From Labrys sp. KNU-23 (GTDB lineage: Bacteria; Pseudomonadota; Alphaproteobacteria; Rhizobiales; Labraceae): 64,000 nt of DNA. The DNA is taken from contig NZ_CP043489.1 of NCBI RefSeq assembly GCF_008330945.1, positions 1,302,001 to 1,366,000 of the forward strand, read 5' to 3'. The translations under genes and the position numbers were made by a program. Shown one piece after another: positions 1 to 8,267 of this stretch (position 1 is its first letter; each line of letters begins with the position of its first letter). The notes below the pieces were generated by a model. The model saw only the letters and a program-made list of their open reading frames with translations, was not told the DNA's origin and did no database searches.

Positions 1-306
1 ATCGACGGCGCCATGAGCCCCTCGGCCCCGCGCGTGGGCTGGGAAGGACGGCAGGTGACCTATTCACAGTTCGCCGCCGGGCTGGTCTACCATCTTGGGG
101 TTCCGAGCTTCATCACCATTCCCTACTGGCAAGAGCGCCGGGTGAAGTTCCACGTCGAGGCCATGCCGGGCAAGCAGGAAGGCCAGGAATTCCCGGCCTT
201 CGCCCTGGCCTATCAGCAAGCGTTCTTCGAGGAGGTCGAGCGGCAGGTGCTGCGCGGCCCCGAGAATCTGCGGCTGAGCGGCGGCATCTGGCGAGGAATC
301 CGCTGA
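1..306 (+). CDS. C-terminal part of an unidentified protein, cut by the window edge
   Basis: The frame is open from base 1 to the TGA at 304-306, so this is the last ~101 residues of a longer protein. An ATG at 13 exists but has no convincing ribosome binding site. The tail contains a hydrophobic VPSFITIPYW-like strand, a charged segment and ends LSGGIWRGIR. The layout faintly recalls the end of lipid-A-type acyltransferases, but their usual terminal Trp/Arg motif is absent, so the resemblance is only a guess. The neighbouring capsule genes suggest a cell-surface role. I do not recognise the family. Confidence 0.6.
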   Translation: MDGAMSPSAPRVGWEGRQVTYSQFAAGLVYHLGVPSFITIPYWQERRVKFHVEAMPGKQEGQEFPAFALAYQQAFFEEVERQVLRGPENLRLSGGIWRGIR

Positions 307-457
307 TGCCTACCGGCTCTTCCACGTTCGCCTTTTTCGAAAACCTGTCCGCCTCCCGCAGGCGGACGGTGACGCACGGACGATCCGCCGGCTTCGGTGA
401 TCGACCCACTCAACCGCCCTTAGGGCGTCGCAATGACAAACCGCAAGGAGTTATGTC

Positions 458-1741
458 TTGAGTCAGAAACGCAAGATCGCAGTCATCGGGCTCGGTTACG
501 TCGGCCTGCCGGTCGCGGTAGCCTTTGCCAAGCATGGCTATGAGACGATCGGCTTCGACATCGATCAGGCCCGCGTCAAGGAACTGCAGTCCGGCGAGGA
601 TCGGACGCGTGAGATCTCCAGCGAGGAGTTGAAGGCAACGCCGCCGATCTTCTCCTGGAGCCCCGCCGACCTGAACAAGTCCGATTTCTTCATCGTCACC
701 GTGCCGACCCCGGTCGACAGCGCCAACCAGCCCGATCTCGGCGCCCTGCGCGCCGCCTCGCGCACTGTCGGCGGCGCGCTCAAGCGCGGCGACATCGTCG
801 TCTACGAGTCCACCGTCTATCCCGGCGCGACCGAGGAAGAATGCGTGCCCGTGCTCGAGGCCACCTCCGGCCTCACCTGCGGCGTGGACTTCACCGTCGG
901 CTATTCCCCCGAGCGCATCAATCCGGGCGACAAGGAGCACACCTTCACCAAGATCAAGAAGGTGGTGTCCGGCCAGGACAAGGAGACCAGCGGTATCGTC
1001 GCGGACGTCTATGGCTCCGTCATCACCGCCGGCGTGCATGTCGCTCCAACCATCAAGGTGGCAGAGGCCGCCAAGGTGATCGAGAACGCCCAGCGCGACA
1101 TCAACATCGCCTTCATGAACGAACTCTCGCACATCTTCCAGCTCCTGGATGTCGATACCAGCGACGTGCTCGAAGCAGCGTCCACCAAATGGAACTTCCT
1201 GCCCTTCAAGCCGGGTCTGGTCGGCGGCCATTGCATCGGCGTCGACCCCTACTACCTGACCTATCGTTCGGAGAAGGCCGGCTACCATCCCCAGGTCATC
1301 CTGTCGGGGCGGCGCATCAACGACTCCGTCGGCGAGCGTATCGCCCGCGAATGCGTGCGTCTGCTGCTGCAGGAGGGCCGCAAGGTCGAGAACGTGTTGC
1401 AGCTCGGCCTGACCTTCAAGGAAGACGTGCCGGACCTGCGCAACTCCAAGGCAGCGAGCATCCTCAAGGAGCTCAACCGCTTCGGCATCCAGACCGCGGT
1501 GCACGATCCCTGGGCCTCCAACGAGGAAGCGCTGCACGAATATGGCGTCGAACTTTCCGAGCTGGACGAGATTGAACCGGCTGATGCCATCATCCTGGCC
1601 GTTCCCCACAAGGAATATGCCACCAAGGGTTGGCCGCTGATCAAGTCGCGCCTGCGCAACGGCACGGGCGTGGTGATGGACGTCAAGGGCGTACTCGATC
1701 GCGCGACCGCGCCGGAGGGTGTCACAGTCTGGCGGCTGTGA
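458..1741 (+). CDS. UDP-N-acetylhexosamine (or UDP-glucose) 6-dehydrogenase, TviB/WbpA type
   Basis: Oxidises C6 of a UDP-sugar to the uronic acid with two NAD+, supplying an acidic sugar for capsule synthesis. The N-terminal Rossmann motif GLGYVGLP (residues 11-18) binds NAD. The middle domain carries KVIENAQRDINIAFMNE, and the catalytic-cysteine motif GGHCIGVDPYYL lies near residue 255. The C-terminal UDP-binding domain carries LGLTFKEDVPDLRNS. The 427-residue length is normal. The start is TTG at 458, preceded by AAGGAG at 445-450 with 7-base spacing; no ATG fits better. The KVIENAQRDINIAF style favours the UDP-HexNAc dehydrogenase branch over UDP-glucose dehydrogenase, but the exact substrate is inferred. 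It heads the capsule cluster. Confidence 0.9.
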   Translation: MSQKRKIAVIGLGYVGLPVAVAFAKHGYETIGFDIDQARVKELQSGEDRTREISSEELKATPPIFSWSPADLNKSDFFIVTVPTPVDSANQPDLGALRAASRTVGGALKRGDIVVYESTVYPGATEEECVPVLEATSGLTCGVDFTVGYSPERINPGDKEHTFTKIKKVVSGQDKETSGIVADVYGSVITAGVHVAPTIKVAEAAKVIENAQRDINIAFMNELSHIFQLLDVDTSDVLEAASTKWNFLPFKPGLVGGHCIGVDPYYLTYRSEKAGYHPQVILSGRRINDSVGERIARECVRLLLQEGRKVENVLQLGLTFKEDVPDLRNSKAASILKELNRFGIQTAVHDPWASNEEALHEYGVELSELDEIEPADAIILAVPHKEYATKGWPLIKSRLRNGTGVVMDVKGVLDRATAPEGVTVWRL

Positions 1742-1953
1742 CCTCGCGCTCTTGAACGCCCAACGGACCATAGGCGCTTCGGTGCTACGCCTGTCCCGCA
1801 CAAGCGGGGCAGGCACGAGCCTTTGCCTCTCCCTGCGCCGATCCGGCGCGGGGTCGAGGCGTCGTGCCCCTTTCGACGCCGTGACAAGCAGCGCACAGCT
1901 CCTGCGCGCTTCCTGCCGTCACCGGCCCATGGCAGACAGAAGGATCATGGCCG

Positions 1954-3210
1954 ATGACATCCGCTGACGTTCTTCAACAAGATTGGGACGGGTATCTCAC
2001 CCTCCTGCGCCACGCGCTACGCGATCTGCCTGACAACAACGTCAAGACGCGGCGAGCCGTCTACAATCATGCTGAAAAGACCCAAAAGCAGATCTTTGAG
2101 GAGGATGAAAGCGAGACCGATGCCGAGGATCTCGACTATCATCATCGTCTGCTGCGAACGACGATCCGGATCCTCGAACACGATATCCGCGCCGATATCG
2201 ACGTCTTTGCGGACAGCTATGCGCCACCGGATCTGCGCGAAGCCGCCAACAAGCTGGCCGAAGCGCGCGATCTCAGGCGTTCCCGCAAACGTAACGCCGC
2301 CGCCAGGGAGGCGCGGCTGGTCGAGGGCGGGGTCCAGGAGGACTATCTCAGCCGCGCCAGCCGGCAGGACCTGGAACTGATCGCTCATCTCAGCAACGGG
2401 CTGTTTCTGGCCGATCCCGCCCGTGGGAAGAATGGCCGTGGTACGCGGGTCGCCGGCGCGATCGGCGTGATCCGCGCCATTCTCATCGTCCAATTCCAGC
2501 TTATCGCCTCCGAAAGCCGCTTCGGTATCCTCTGGATGCTGATTCAGCCGGCGGTTCTGCTGACGCTGATCTCGCTGGTCTACTTCATTCTTCAGACGCA
2601 GTTCATCATGAACATGGACGTTCCGACTTTCGCCTTGCTCGGAAGCACGACGTGGATCATGTGTCGCCAGGTGATCTTCCGGGTCAGTACAGCGGTCGCG
2701 CACAACCGCGTCTTCATCAACCTGCCACCTGTCCGGCCGATCCATCAGGCGCTCGCTTGCGCGATCCAATATCTGATCATCTACGCCGTCGTGTTCATAA
2801 TACTGCTGACCGGCGGGCGGTTGGTCAACATGATCACCCTTCCCGCCGACGTGCCCAAGGTAGTCAACTATGTCGTCGCGATGTGGCTCTATGGCCTAGC
2901 GATCGGTCTTATCTTCGGCAGTATCGCCGTGTACTGGCCGTTCTTCCTGCGCCTGGCTTCGGTGCTCGAACGCGGCTTGCAGCTATTCTCGTCGGTGTTC
3001 TTCGTGACGGAGCAACTGCCCGAGGAATATCGCGCCTATGTGCTCTGGTCCCCGACCGCCCACGGCATGCAGCTTCTGCGTGCAGCCTATTTCCCAGGCT
3101 ACGCCTCCTCGGACGCCAACCCGACTTATTTCTATCTCTGTCTGATCGTCGTGTTGGGTGTCGGCCTCCTGGCCGAAAAGCACGCGCGACCGCGCATCCA
3201 ACCCGTGTGA
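1954..3210 (+). CDS. KpsM-like capsule polysaccharide ABC export permease with a ~150-residue N-terminal extension
   Basis: Membrane subunit of an ABC-2 type polysaccharide exporter. Residues ~165-415 match the family: an amphipathic FRYRESRFGILWML-like stretch (here ESRFGILWMLIQPAVLL), then about six membrane segments and the periplasmic/sixth-helix AYFPGYASSDANPTYF region near the C-terminus. KpsM proteins are usually ~260 residues. Here ~150 charged, mostly helical residues (acidic EEDESETDAEDLDYHH, then basic RRSRKRNAAAREARL) precede the membrane domain. Start ATG 1954 has AGAAGGAT 8 bases upstream. It is followed after 5 bases by the KpsT-like gene. The extension could dock the odd ATPase or a synthase; that is inference. 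Confidence 0.85.
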   Translation: MTSADVLQQDWDGYLTLLRHALRDLPDNNVKTRRAVYNHAEKTQKQIFEEDESETDAEDLDYHHRLLRTTIRILEHDIRADIDVFADSYAPPDLREAANKLAEARDLRRSRKRNAAAREARLVEGGVQEDYLSRASRQDLELIAHLSNGLFLADPARGKNGRGTRVAGAIGVIRAILIVQFQLIASESRFGILWMLIQPAVLLTLISLVYFILQTQFIMNMDVPTFALLGSTTWIMCRQVIFRVSTAVAHNRVFINLPPVRPIHQALACAIQYLIIYAVVFIILLTGGRLVNMITLPADVPKVVNYVVAMWLYGLAIGLIFGSIAVYWPFFLRLASVLERGLQLFSSVFFVTEQLPEEYRAYVLWSPTAHGMQLLRAAYFPGYASSDANPTYFYLCLIVVLGVGLLAEKHARPRIQPV

Positions 3211-3215
3211 GAACC

Positions 3216-3920
3216 ATGATCGCACTCGAACATGTCGTGGATACACCATCGGTCGGTGGAGCACCTTATCCGGTAGCGCTCGACATCACCATGACGCTGC
3301 CGGTGTCCCGCTATGCCCTCGTGTCGCCAGACCCGCTCGCGCGCAAGCCTGCCATCGATCTGCTCGCCGGCTTGAGACCGCCGAGCAGTGGCCGCGTCGT
3401 CAAAAAGGGCAGTTGCTGTTGGCCTATCGGCCGAGCAGGCGTCGTCCGCGGTAAATTGAGTGGGAGACAAATTGTAGCCTTAATCTCACGCTTGTATAAT
3501 CTTGACCACAAATTCTGTATATATCTCGTCGAGTCGATGCTGACTCTACCAGAGTACCTCGATGAATTGGTGGAGCATTGGCCCGCGACAGCACGGCAGG
3601 AATTCGGGTATATTTTGCCACTCCTGCCGACATTTGATATTTACGTCGTTGACGGTGCACTTCCCTATCGGAAAGATCGCTTCACTTTGTTATGGCGAGC
3701 TCTTTTTGAGCAGCGCATTGCCGGTCGAATGCTTCTCCTGTCGACCGTCCGTAAAACCGAAGTCGATGAATTCTGTGACACCGCCCTTATCCTCAATCAG
3801 GGTCTGATCGAAATAGAGAGCCAACTTGACGAAGTCCTCCGCAAATTCCCTCTCCGTCCCGACATCAACGACACTGGACGAGGTCAACCCGAGCCCCTTG
3901 TCGACGATCAATTCGCTTAA
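3216..3920 (+). CDS. KpsT-like ABC ATPase homologue with all catalytic motifs degenerate
   Basis: The protein aligns along its length (234 aa) with KpsT-type capsule export ATPases: CCWPIGRAGVVRGKLSGR corresponds to the family's WPxGxxGGFxGxLTGRENV stretch, and FDIYVVD to Walker B. The working residues are lost: the Walker A loop reads SPDPLARKPA instead of GxxGxGKS, the signature SSGMRxRL is PATARQEF, the catalytic Glu after Walker B is Gly, and the switch His is Thr (LLLSTVR). Bases ~3430-3830 are clearly AT-richer than their neighbours. ATG 3216 follows the permease stop by 5 bases. The 3' end overlaps the next frame by 95 bases. It is probably a structural pseudo-ATPase, or a decaying copy that still has an intact frame. 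Confidence 0.75.
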   Translation: MIALEHVVDTPSVGGAPYPVALDITMTLPVSRYALVSPDPLARKPAIDLLAGLRPPSSGRVVKKGSCCWPIGRAGVVRGKLSGRQIVALISRLYNLDHKFCIYLVESMLTLPEYLDELVEHWPATARQEFGYILPLLPTFDIYVVDGALPYRKDRFTLLWRALFEQRIAGRMLLLSTVRKTEVDEFCDTALILNQGLIEIESQLDEVLRKFPLRPDINDTGRGQPEPLVDDQFA

Positions 3921-5076
3921 AGGCGAGATCGCTCCGGAACAGAGTGCAGCGTTTCTGCGCTACCAGCACAAAGTGCGGCGGCGGCGGCGGCGTTCTTCGT
4001 TGTTTGGTGTAATGCTAACCCTCCTGCCTCTGGCGCTGACGGCGTTCTACGTCTTCGTTCTCGCCACGCCTCTCTATACGGCGGAGTCGCGGTTCGCGAT
4101 CCGGGGCGGCGATGTCCAGCAACCGGGCGGCGTCGGCGGTCTGCTCTCCACCGGCTCGTCCGGTATGGGTGTCAGCGGCTTCGTCGACGGCTACGCGGTG
4201 CGCGACTTCCTGCAGTCACGCGAGGCGATGGACGGGCTTACCAAGAAGATCGACCTGACGAAGATGCTCACCGAGCATCCGGCCGATCCGCTGGTGAGCC
4301 TGCCGGACAATCCATCGCCGGACGAGCTCTATCGAGCCTATAAATCGCTGATCACCGTGCGCTACAACATGATCGAGCAGATCGTTGTCCTGCAGGTCGA
4401 GGCCTTCACCCCGGAAGATTCCGTCAAGATCTCCGACGCCCTGATCGATCTGTCCGACACCTTCGCCAACAATATGAACCAACGCGCCCTCAACGACGCT
4501 CTCAAGGTCGCGCAGGAGGAAGTCAGCCGCAGCGAGCAGCGCTCGGCAGCGGCTCGCCTCGAGGTGGCGAACTGGCGCAACCGAAATGCAAATGTCGACC
4601 CGACGGGCGATCTGACCGTGCTGACCAATCTGATCGGACAGCTCGAAGCCCAGCTGGCAACCGCTCAGACCGATCTCGGTCAGATCAAGGCGACGCAGGG
4701 TGATAATCCGCGGCGCAAGAGCGTGGAGACGCGCATCGTCACCCTCCGCAAGGAGATCGATGACACCCGCCAGCGGCTTGGCGGCGGCAGCGAAACGGTG
4801 GCCAAGCAGCTTTCAAGCTATGAGAGTCTGAAGATCGCACAGGACTTCGCCGACACCAACCTGGCCTCGGCGCGCCAGTCGCTCGACCAGGCGCGCGTGG
4901 CGATCCTGCGCCAGCAGCGCTATGTCTCGCCGATCGCCCAGCCCAAGGCCGACTACACGCCCACCTATCCCCAGAAGCTGATCGCTCTCGGCTCCTCCCT
5001 GCTCGTGGGCCTGGCGCTGGCCTTTCTCACTTCGGTCGCCGGTGGCCTGATCCGCAATGCGATCTCGGGCCGATGA
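3826..5076 (+). CDS. KpsE-like capsule export inner-membrane protein (polysaccharide co-polymerase family)
   Basis: Periplasm-spanning partner of the capsule ABC exporter. It has the two-helix topology of the family: a basic RRRRRRSS stretch followed by TM1 (about residues 61-82, LLPLALTAFYVFVLATPLYTAESRFAIR region), a long periplasmic coiled coil (about 215-365, with repeated Gln/Glu/Ala heptads), a Pro-rich PIAQPKADYTPTYPQK motif just before TM2 (about 385-408), and a short cytoplasmic end. The start is TTG 3826 inside the previous gene, with AGAGAG upstream; no ATG is available that keeps TM1. The overlap suggests coupled translation with the KpsT-like gene. The start remains somewhat uncertain. 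Confidence 0.85.
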   Translation: MTKSSANSLSVPTSTTLDEVNPSPLSTINSLKGEIAPEQSAAFLRYQHKVRRRRRRSSLFGVMLTLLPLALTAFYVFVLATPLYTAESRFAIRGGDVQQPGGVGGLLSTGSSGMGVSGFVDGYAVRDFLQSREAMDGLTKKIDLTKMLTEHPADPLVSLPDNPSPDELYRAYKSLITVRYNMIEQIVVLQVEAFTPEDSVKISDALIDLSDTFANNMNQRALNDALKVAQEEVSRSEQRSAAARLEVANWRNRNANVDPTGDLTVLTNLIGQLEAQLATAQTDLGQIKATQGDNPRRKSVETRIVTLRKEIDDTRQRLGGGSETVAKQLSSYESLKIAQDFADTNLASARQSLDQARVAILRQQRYVSPIAQPKADYTPTYPQKLIALGSSLLVGLALAFLTSVAGGLIRNAISGR

Positions 5077-5143
5077 GGTGTCTCGCGGGCCGCTCGGCTT
5101 TCCCATTCTCCCACTATCCCGTCGATCCAAGGAGTGACGCGCG

Positions 5144-5983
5144 ATGAAGATATTCGTTCTGGGTTCCTGCCGGCTGCACAGGCCGATGGAGGAGATCGCC
5201 GCCACCGGACGCTGCACTTATTCTTACGGCCGCTCGCGCGCTTATCTGCACTCGGTCGGCGAGGCGGTACAGCGGCTGCGCTGGATGCGCGGCGAGGGCC
5301 TGATCCCCGACGGAATGGCACCCTATGTCTTTTCGACAGAGCGCACGCCCGTGCTGTCGGCCAACGCTCAGCGAGAACAGACCAAGGCCGATTTCCTCCT
5401 CGTCGAGGTCGCCTCCGAGAAGGAGCTGATCTGCGATGGGGTCTATCTCCAGCTCAACTATCTCAATCACCACTTGCTCAGCCCCCTGGGCGAGGGCGGC
5501 AAAGCGTGGTGGAAGGAGATGCTGCAAAAACGCAGGATCTCGGCCGCGACCGCCGAGAAGGTCATCGCCTCCGAGCAGTTCGCCGAGGCCGGTTTCGGTG
5601 AGGCCGAAGCCCGGATCCTGCGCGACACCTATTGCGAGATCGCCGACGAGAACGCCCTCCGCCTGAGCCTGGCCGAACTCAAGCGGCTATGGGGCAAGCC
5701 GATGGCCGCCGTGTCGCATGTCGGCCTGCCACTCCAGGACGGACGCGTCCTGCATAGTCGTGAAGCATTCATCGCCCGGGTGAAGAAGGTCGGCGCCGAA
5801 CTCGGCATTCCCGTCTTCGAACCACGCGGCGTGATCGAAGCCGTCGGCCGCACGCGCGCCCTCGAACGCCAGGGCGCCGATCTCGATCACTACGATCCAA
5901 ACTTCGAACAAATGTATGGCTGGTACCTGCTCAACCGCGTGATCAAGCCGAATGCTCCTGCCATTCCCGACCTGGCGGCCTGA
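5144..5983 (+). CDS. Unrecognised polysaccharide-cluster protein with N-terminal GSCR motif
   Basis: A soluble 279-residue protein that begins MKIFVLGSCRLHRP. A beta strand followed by GSC/GNC resembles the first catalytic block of SGNH-fold esterases and of the WcbI-like polysaccharide proteins. A possible late block is HYDPNFEQMYGWYL near the C-terminus. No signal peptide or membrane helix is seen. AAGGAGTGACGCGCG precedes ATG 5144. It lies between the KpsE-like gene and a UDP-sugar epimerase in one rightward array, so a capsule-decoration role is likely, but the family assignment is a guess. Confidence 0.6.
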   Translation: MKIFVLGSCRLHRPMEEIAATGRCTYSYGRSRAYLHSVGEAVQRLRWMRGEGLIPDGMAPYVFSTERTPVLSANAQREQTKADFLLVEVASEKELICDGVYLQLNYLNHHLLSPLGEGGKAWWKEMLQKRRISAATAEKVIASEQFAEAGFGEAEARILRDTYCEIADENALRLSLAELKRLWGKPMAAVSHVGLPLQDGRVLHSREAFIARVKKVGAELGIPVFEPRGVIEAVGRTRALERQGADLDHYDPNFEQMYGWYLLNRVIKPNAPAIPDLAA

Positions 5984-6029
5984 CGGTCCGCTACGTCGGC
6001 TTTATCCACCTCAAGAGGACTGACCTTTT

Positions 6030-7031
6030 ATGCGCTTTCTGATTACCGGCACGGCTGGCTTCATCGGCTTCCACCTCGCCCGCCGCTTGTTGGCCGACGG
6101 CCACTTCGTGGCAGGCGTGGACGGCATGACGCCCTATTACGACGTCACGCTCAAGCAGGCCCGGCACGCCATGCTGGCCAAGACCAATGCGTTCCGCGAA
6201 CATATCCTCATGCTGGAGGATTTCGCTGCGCTCGAACAGGTCGTCGCCGACGAGAAGCCCGATGTCATCATCCATCTCGCGGCCCAGGCCGGCGTGCGCT
6301 ACAGCCTCGAAAATCCGCGCGCCTATGTCGACGCCAATCTGATCGGCACCTTCAACGTGATGGAACTGGCCCGGGCCCATTCGGTCGGCCATTTCCTGTT
6401 TGCCTCGACGAGTTCGGTCTACGGCGCCAACAAGGACATGCCCTTCAACGAGCGCGAGCGCACCGACCATCCTCTCACGCTCTATGCGGCGACCAAGAAG
6501 GCAACCGAGGACATGGCGCATTCCTATGCGCATCTGTGGAAGATCCCGACCACCGCCTTCCGATTCTTCACGGTCTACGGCCCCTGGGGCCGGCCCGACA
6601 TGGCCCTGTTCAAATTCGTCAAGGCGACGCTGGCCGGTGAGCCGATCGACGTCTACGGCCATGGCAAGATGCAGCGCGACTTCACCTATGTCGAAGACCT
6701 GGTCGAATCCATCGCGCGTCTCACCCAGGTGCCGCCCGTCGAGGGCCAGCCCGTCAGTGACATCGATTCCCTGTCGCCGGCCGGGCCCTATCGCGTCGTC
6801 AATATCGGCGGGGGCCAGCCGGTCGGCCTGCTCGATTATGTCGACGCCGTCGAAAAATGCCTCGGCGTACCGGTGAAGCGGAACTTCCTCGACATGCAGA
6901 AGGGTGATGTTCCCGCGACCTTCGCGGCCGCGGATCTGCTGGAACAGCTCATCGACTACAAGCCGACGACGACGATCGATGTCGGCGTCAAGAACTTCGT
7001 CGAATGGTACCGCTCCTATTACCGGGTCTGA
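6030..7031 (+). CDS. NAD-dependent UDP-sugar epimerase, UDP-glucuronate 4-epimerase type
   Basis: Extended short-chain dehydrogenase that inverts C4 of a UDP-uronic acid for capsule or exopolysaccharide synthesis. It shows the NAD loop [11 protein letters not shown] (residues 7-17), [13 protein letters not shown] typical of UDP-GlcA epimerases, [11 protein letters not shown], the catalytic Ser/Tyr/Lys set ([14 protein letters not shown] and YAATKKA) and [16 protein letters not shown]. The C-terminal part has [11 protein letters not shown] and the family's [13 protein letters not shown] and [15 protein letters not shown] segments. At 333 residues it is full length. Working with the dehydrogenase at 458 it would supply galacturonate-type residues; the exact sugar is inferred. 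Confidence 0.88.
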   Translation: MRFLITGTAGFIGFHLARRLLADGHFVAGVDGMTPYYDVTLKQARHAMLAKTNAFREHILMLEDFAALEQVVADEKPDVIIHLAAQAGVRYSLENPRAYVDANLIGTFNVMELARAHSVGHFLFASTSSVYGANKDMPFNERERTDHPLTLYAATKKATEDMAHSYAHLWKIPTTAFRFFTVYGPWGRPDMALFKFVKATLAGEPIDVYGHGKMQRDFTYVEDLVESIARLTQVPPVEGQPVSDIDSLSPAGPYRVVNIGGGQPVGLLDYVDAVEKCLGVPVKRNFLDMQKGDVPATFAAADLLEQLIDYKPTTTIDVGVKNFVEWYRSYYRV

Positions 7032-7144
7032 GCTGAGCTCGGACTTGCAAGACATCACCGGCCCGGCTCGTCGCGAAGGATTTTCGCGATGAGCCGGATG
7101 CCAGATCCACCTCCCCCAATCGGGGCAAACGCCGAGTTGTCAAG

Positions 7145-8179
7145 ATGACCCTAGCCTCTCCAGCGGAGTCACATACGCGCGCAAGCGTGGCACTCTTCAA
7201 GCTTGAACGCTTCGCCGAAGCTGCCGAGGAAGCACGGACCGCCCTGGCGATCACGCCCGACGACAATATTGCCTTGCGCACCTTGGCGCGCAGCACTTTG
7301 AGCCTGGGCGACATCGAGGGCACCGTCACCGCCCTTACCAATCTCCTGCCTTCTTCGGCCAACGAGGCCGCTGTCGGCATTCGCGCCCTGCTGCGCCATG
7401 GCGAGGTACAGGCGGCTGCCCGCGTCGCGGCCGTGGCACCGGCCAGGATCGAATCCTGCGATTCCGAAGTGGTCCCGCGCATCGTCACCCTGCTCCGTCA
7501 GCAGGCACTGCGAAAGCAGAACCCGGAGCAGGAACGGGTGACGGCTTTCGAAATGGCGCTCACCCTCGCCCCGGACAATGCCGCCCTTCGCATCGATTTC
7601 CTGAGGTTGCTGGCATCAGCCGGAGAAGCCAGGGCCTTTGCCCACAATGCCAGGCTGGTCACCGATGCAACCGCCCTCGCCGACGCCTCGGCCACTCTTG
7701 CCCGCGATGTCGGCAATCGCGCCAGGCAAGCCTTCCGCGACCAGCGCTGGCAGGAGGCCCATGAATGGCTGCAGGCCGGCGGCCGGCTCGGCCTCGAACA
7801 GGCGGTAGGCGATCTTGCCGAACGCATCAAGGTGCGCCGGCTCGCCGAAGCCCGCAAGGCGCTGGTCGCCAAGGAGCCGGACAGCCGGGAGCAAACCGCC
7901 GCCCTGCTCGCGGATTATCCTGAAGACGGCGCCGCCCGCAGCCTGCATGCGCGCGCCCTGATCGCCAACCGGCACTACGCGCAGGCCAAGACGCTGCTGC
8001 AGGCCGTCTCCGCCCAGGGCGCGGCCACGGCCGACGACTATGTCCAGCTGGCGCGTGCCTGCCGGGCCAGCCACGACATCGAGAGCGCCATCGGTGCCTG
8101 CTTCGATGCCCTGGCTCTGCGCCACGAGGATCCGACAGCCCTGGTCCTCCTGGGCCATCTCCTGCCGGGCCGGGAATAG
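7145..8179 (+). CDS. Tetratricopeptide-repeat-like protein
   Basis: An Ala/Leu/Arg-rich all-helical protein of 344 residues, with TPR-like units such as FKLERFAEAAEEARTALAI, HYAQAKTLLQAV and AIGACFDALALRHEDPTALVLLGHLL. There is no signal peptide or membrane segment. It follows the epimerase after 113 bases and precedes a secreted glycosidase-like gene. It is probably a scaffold protein for polysaccharide assembly or regulation; nothing more specific can be read. The ATG 7145 start has a weak ribosome site, so a slightly different start is possible. Confidence 0.65.
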   Translation: MTLASPAESHTRASVALFKLERFAEAAEEARTALAITPDDNIALRTLARSTLSLGDIEGTVTALTNLLPSSANEAAVGIRALLRHGEVQAAARVAAVAPARIESCDSEVVPRIVTLLRQQALRKQNPEQERVTAFEMALTLAPDNAALRIDFLRLLASAGEARAFAHNARLVTDATALADASATLARDVGNRARQAFRDQRWQEAHEWLQAGGRLGLEQAVGDLAERIKVRRLAEARKALVAKEPDSREQTAALLADYPEDGAARSLHARALIANRHYAQAKTLLQAVSAQGAATADDYVQLARACRASHDIESAIGACFDALALRHEDPTALVLLGHLLPGRE

Positions 8180-8267
8180 GCGCCGGCCTCCGGCTTCGCT
8201 GGAGGCCGTTCACTCTCTGGGCAAGGTCGAGAGGCCGCGCATAGGCATGCAGATCAACGGAAGACCC

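Noticed and set aside
410..1816. Long open frame antisense to the UDP-sugar dehydrogenase gene
   Set aside because: A by-product of high GC and codon bias; no ribosome site, and the protein has shadow-like composition (Asp/His/Gly/Ala). The same applies to long frames antisense to gcl (12126-13601), the TPP enzyme (24648-26633) and the glycosidase-like gene (7827-9263).
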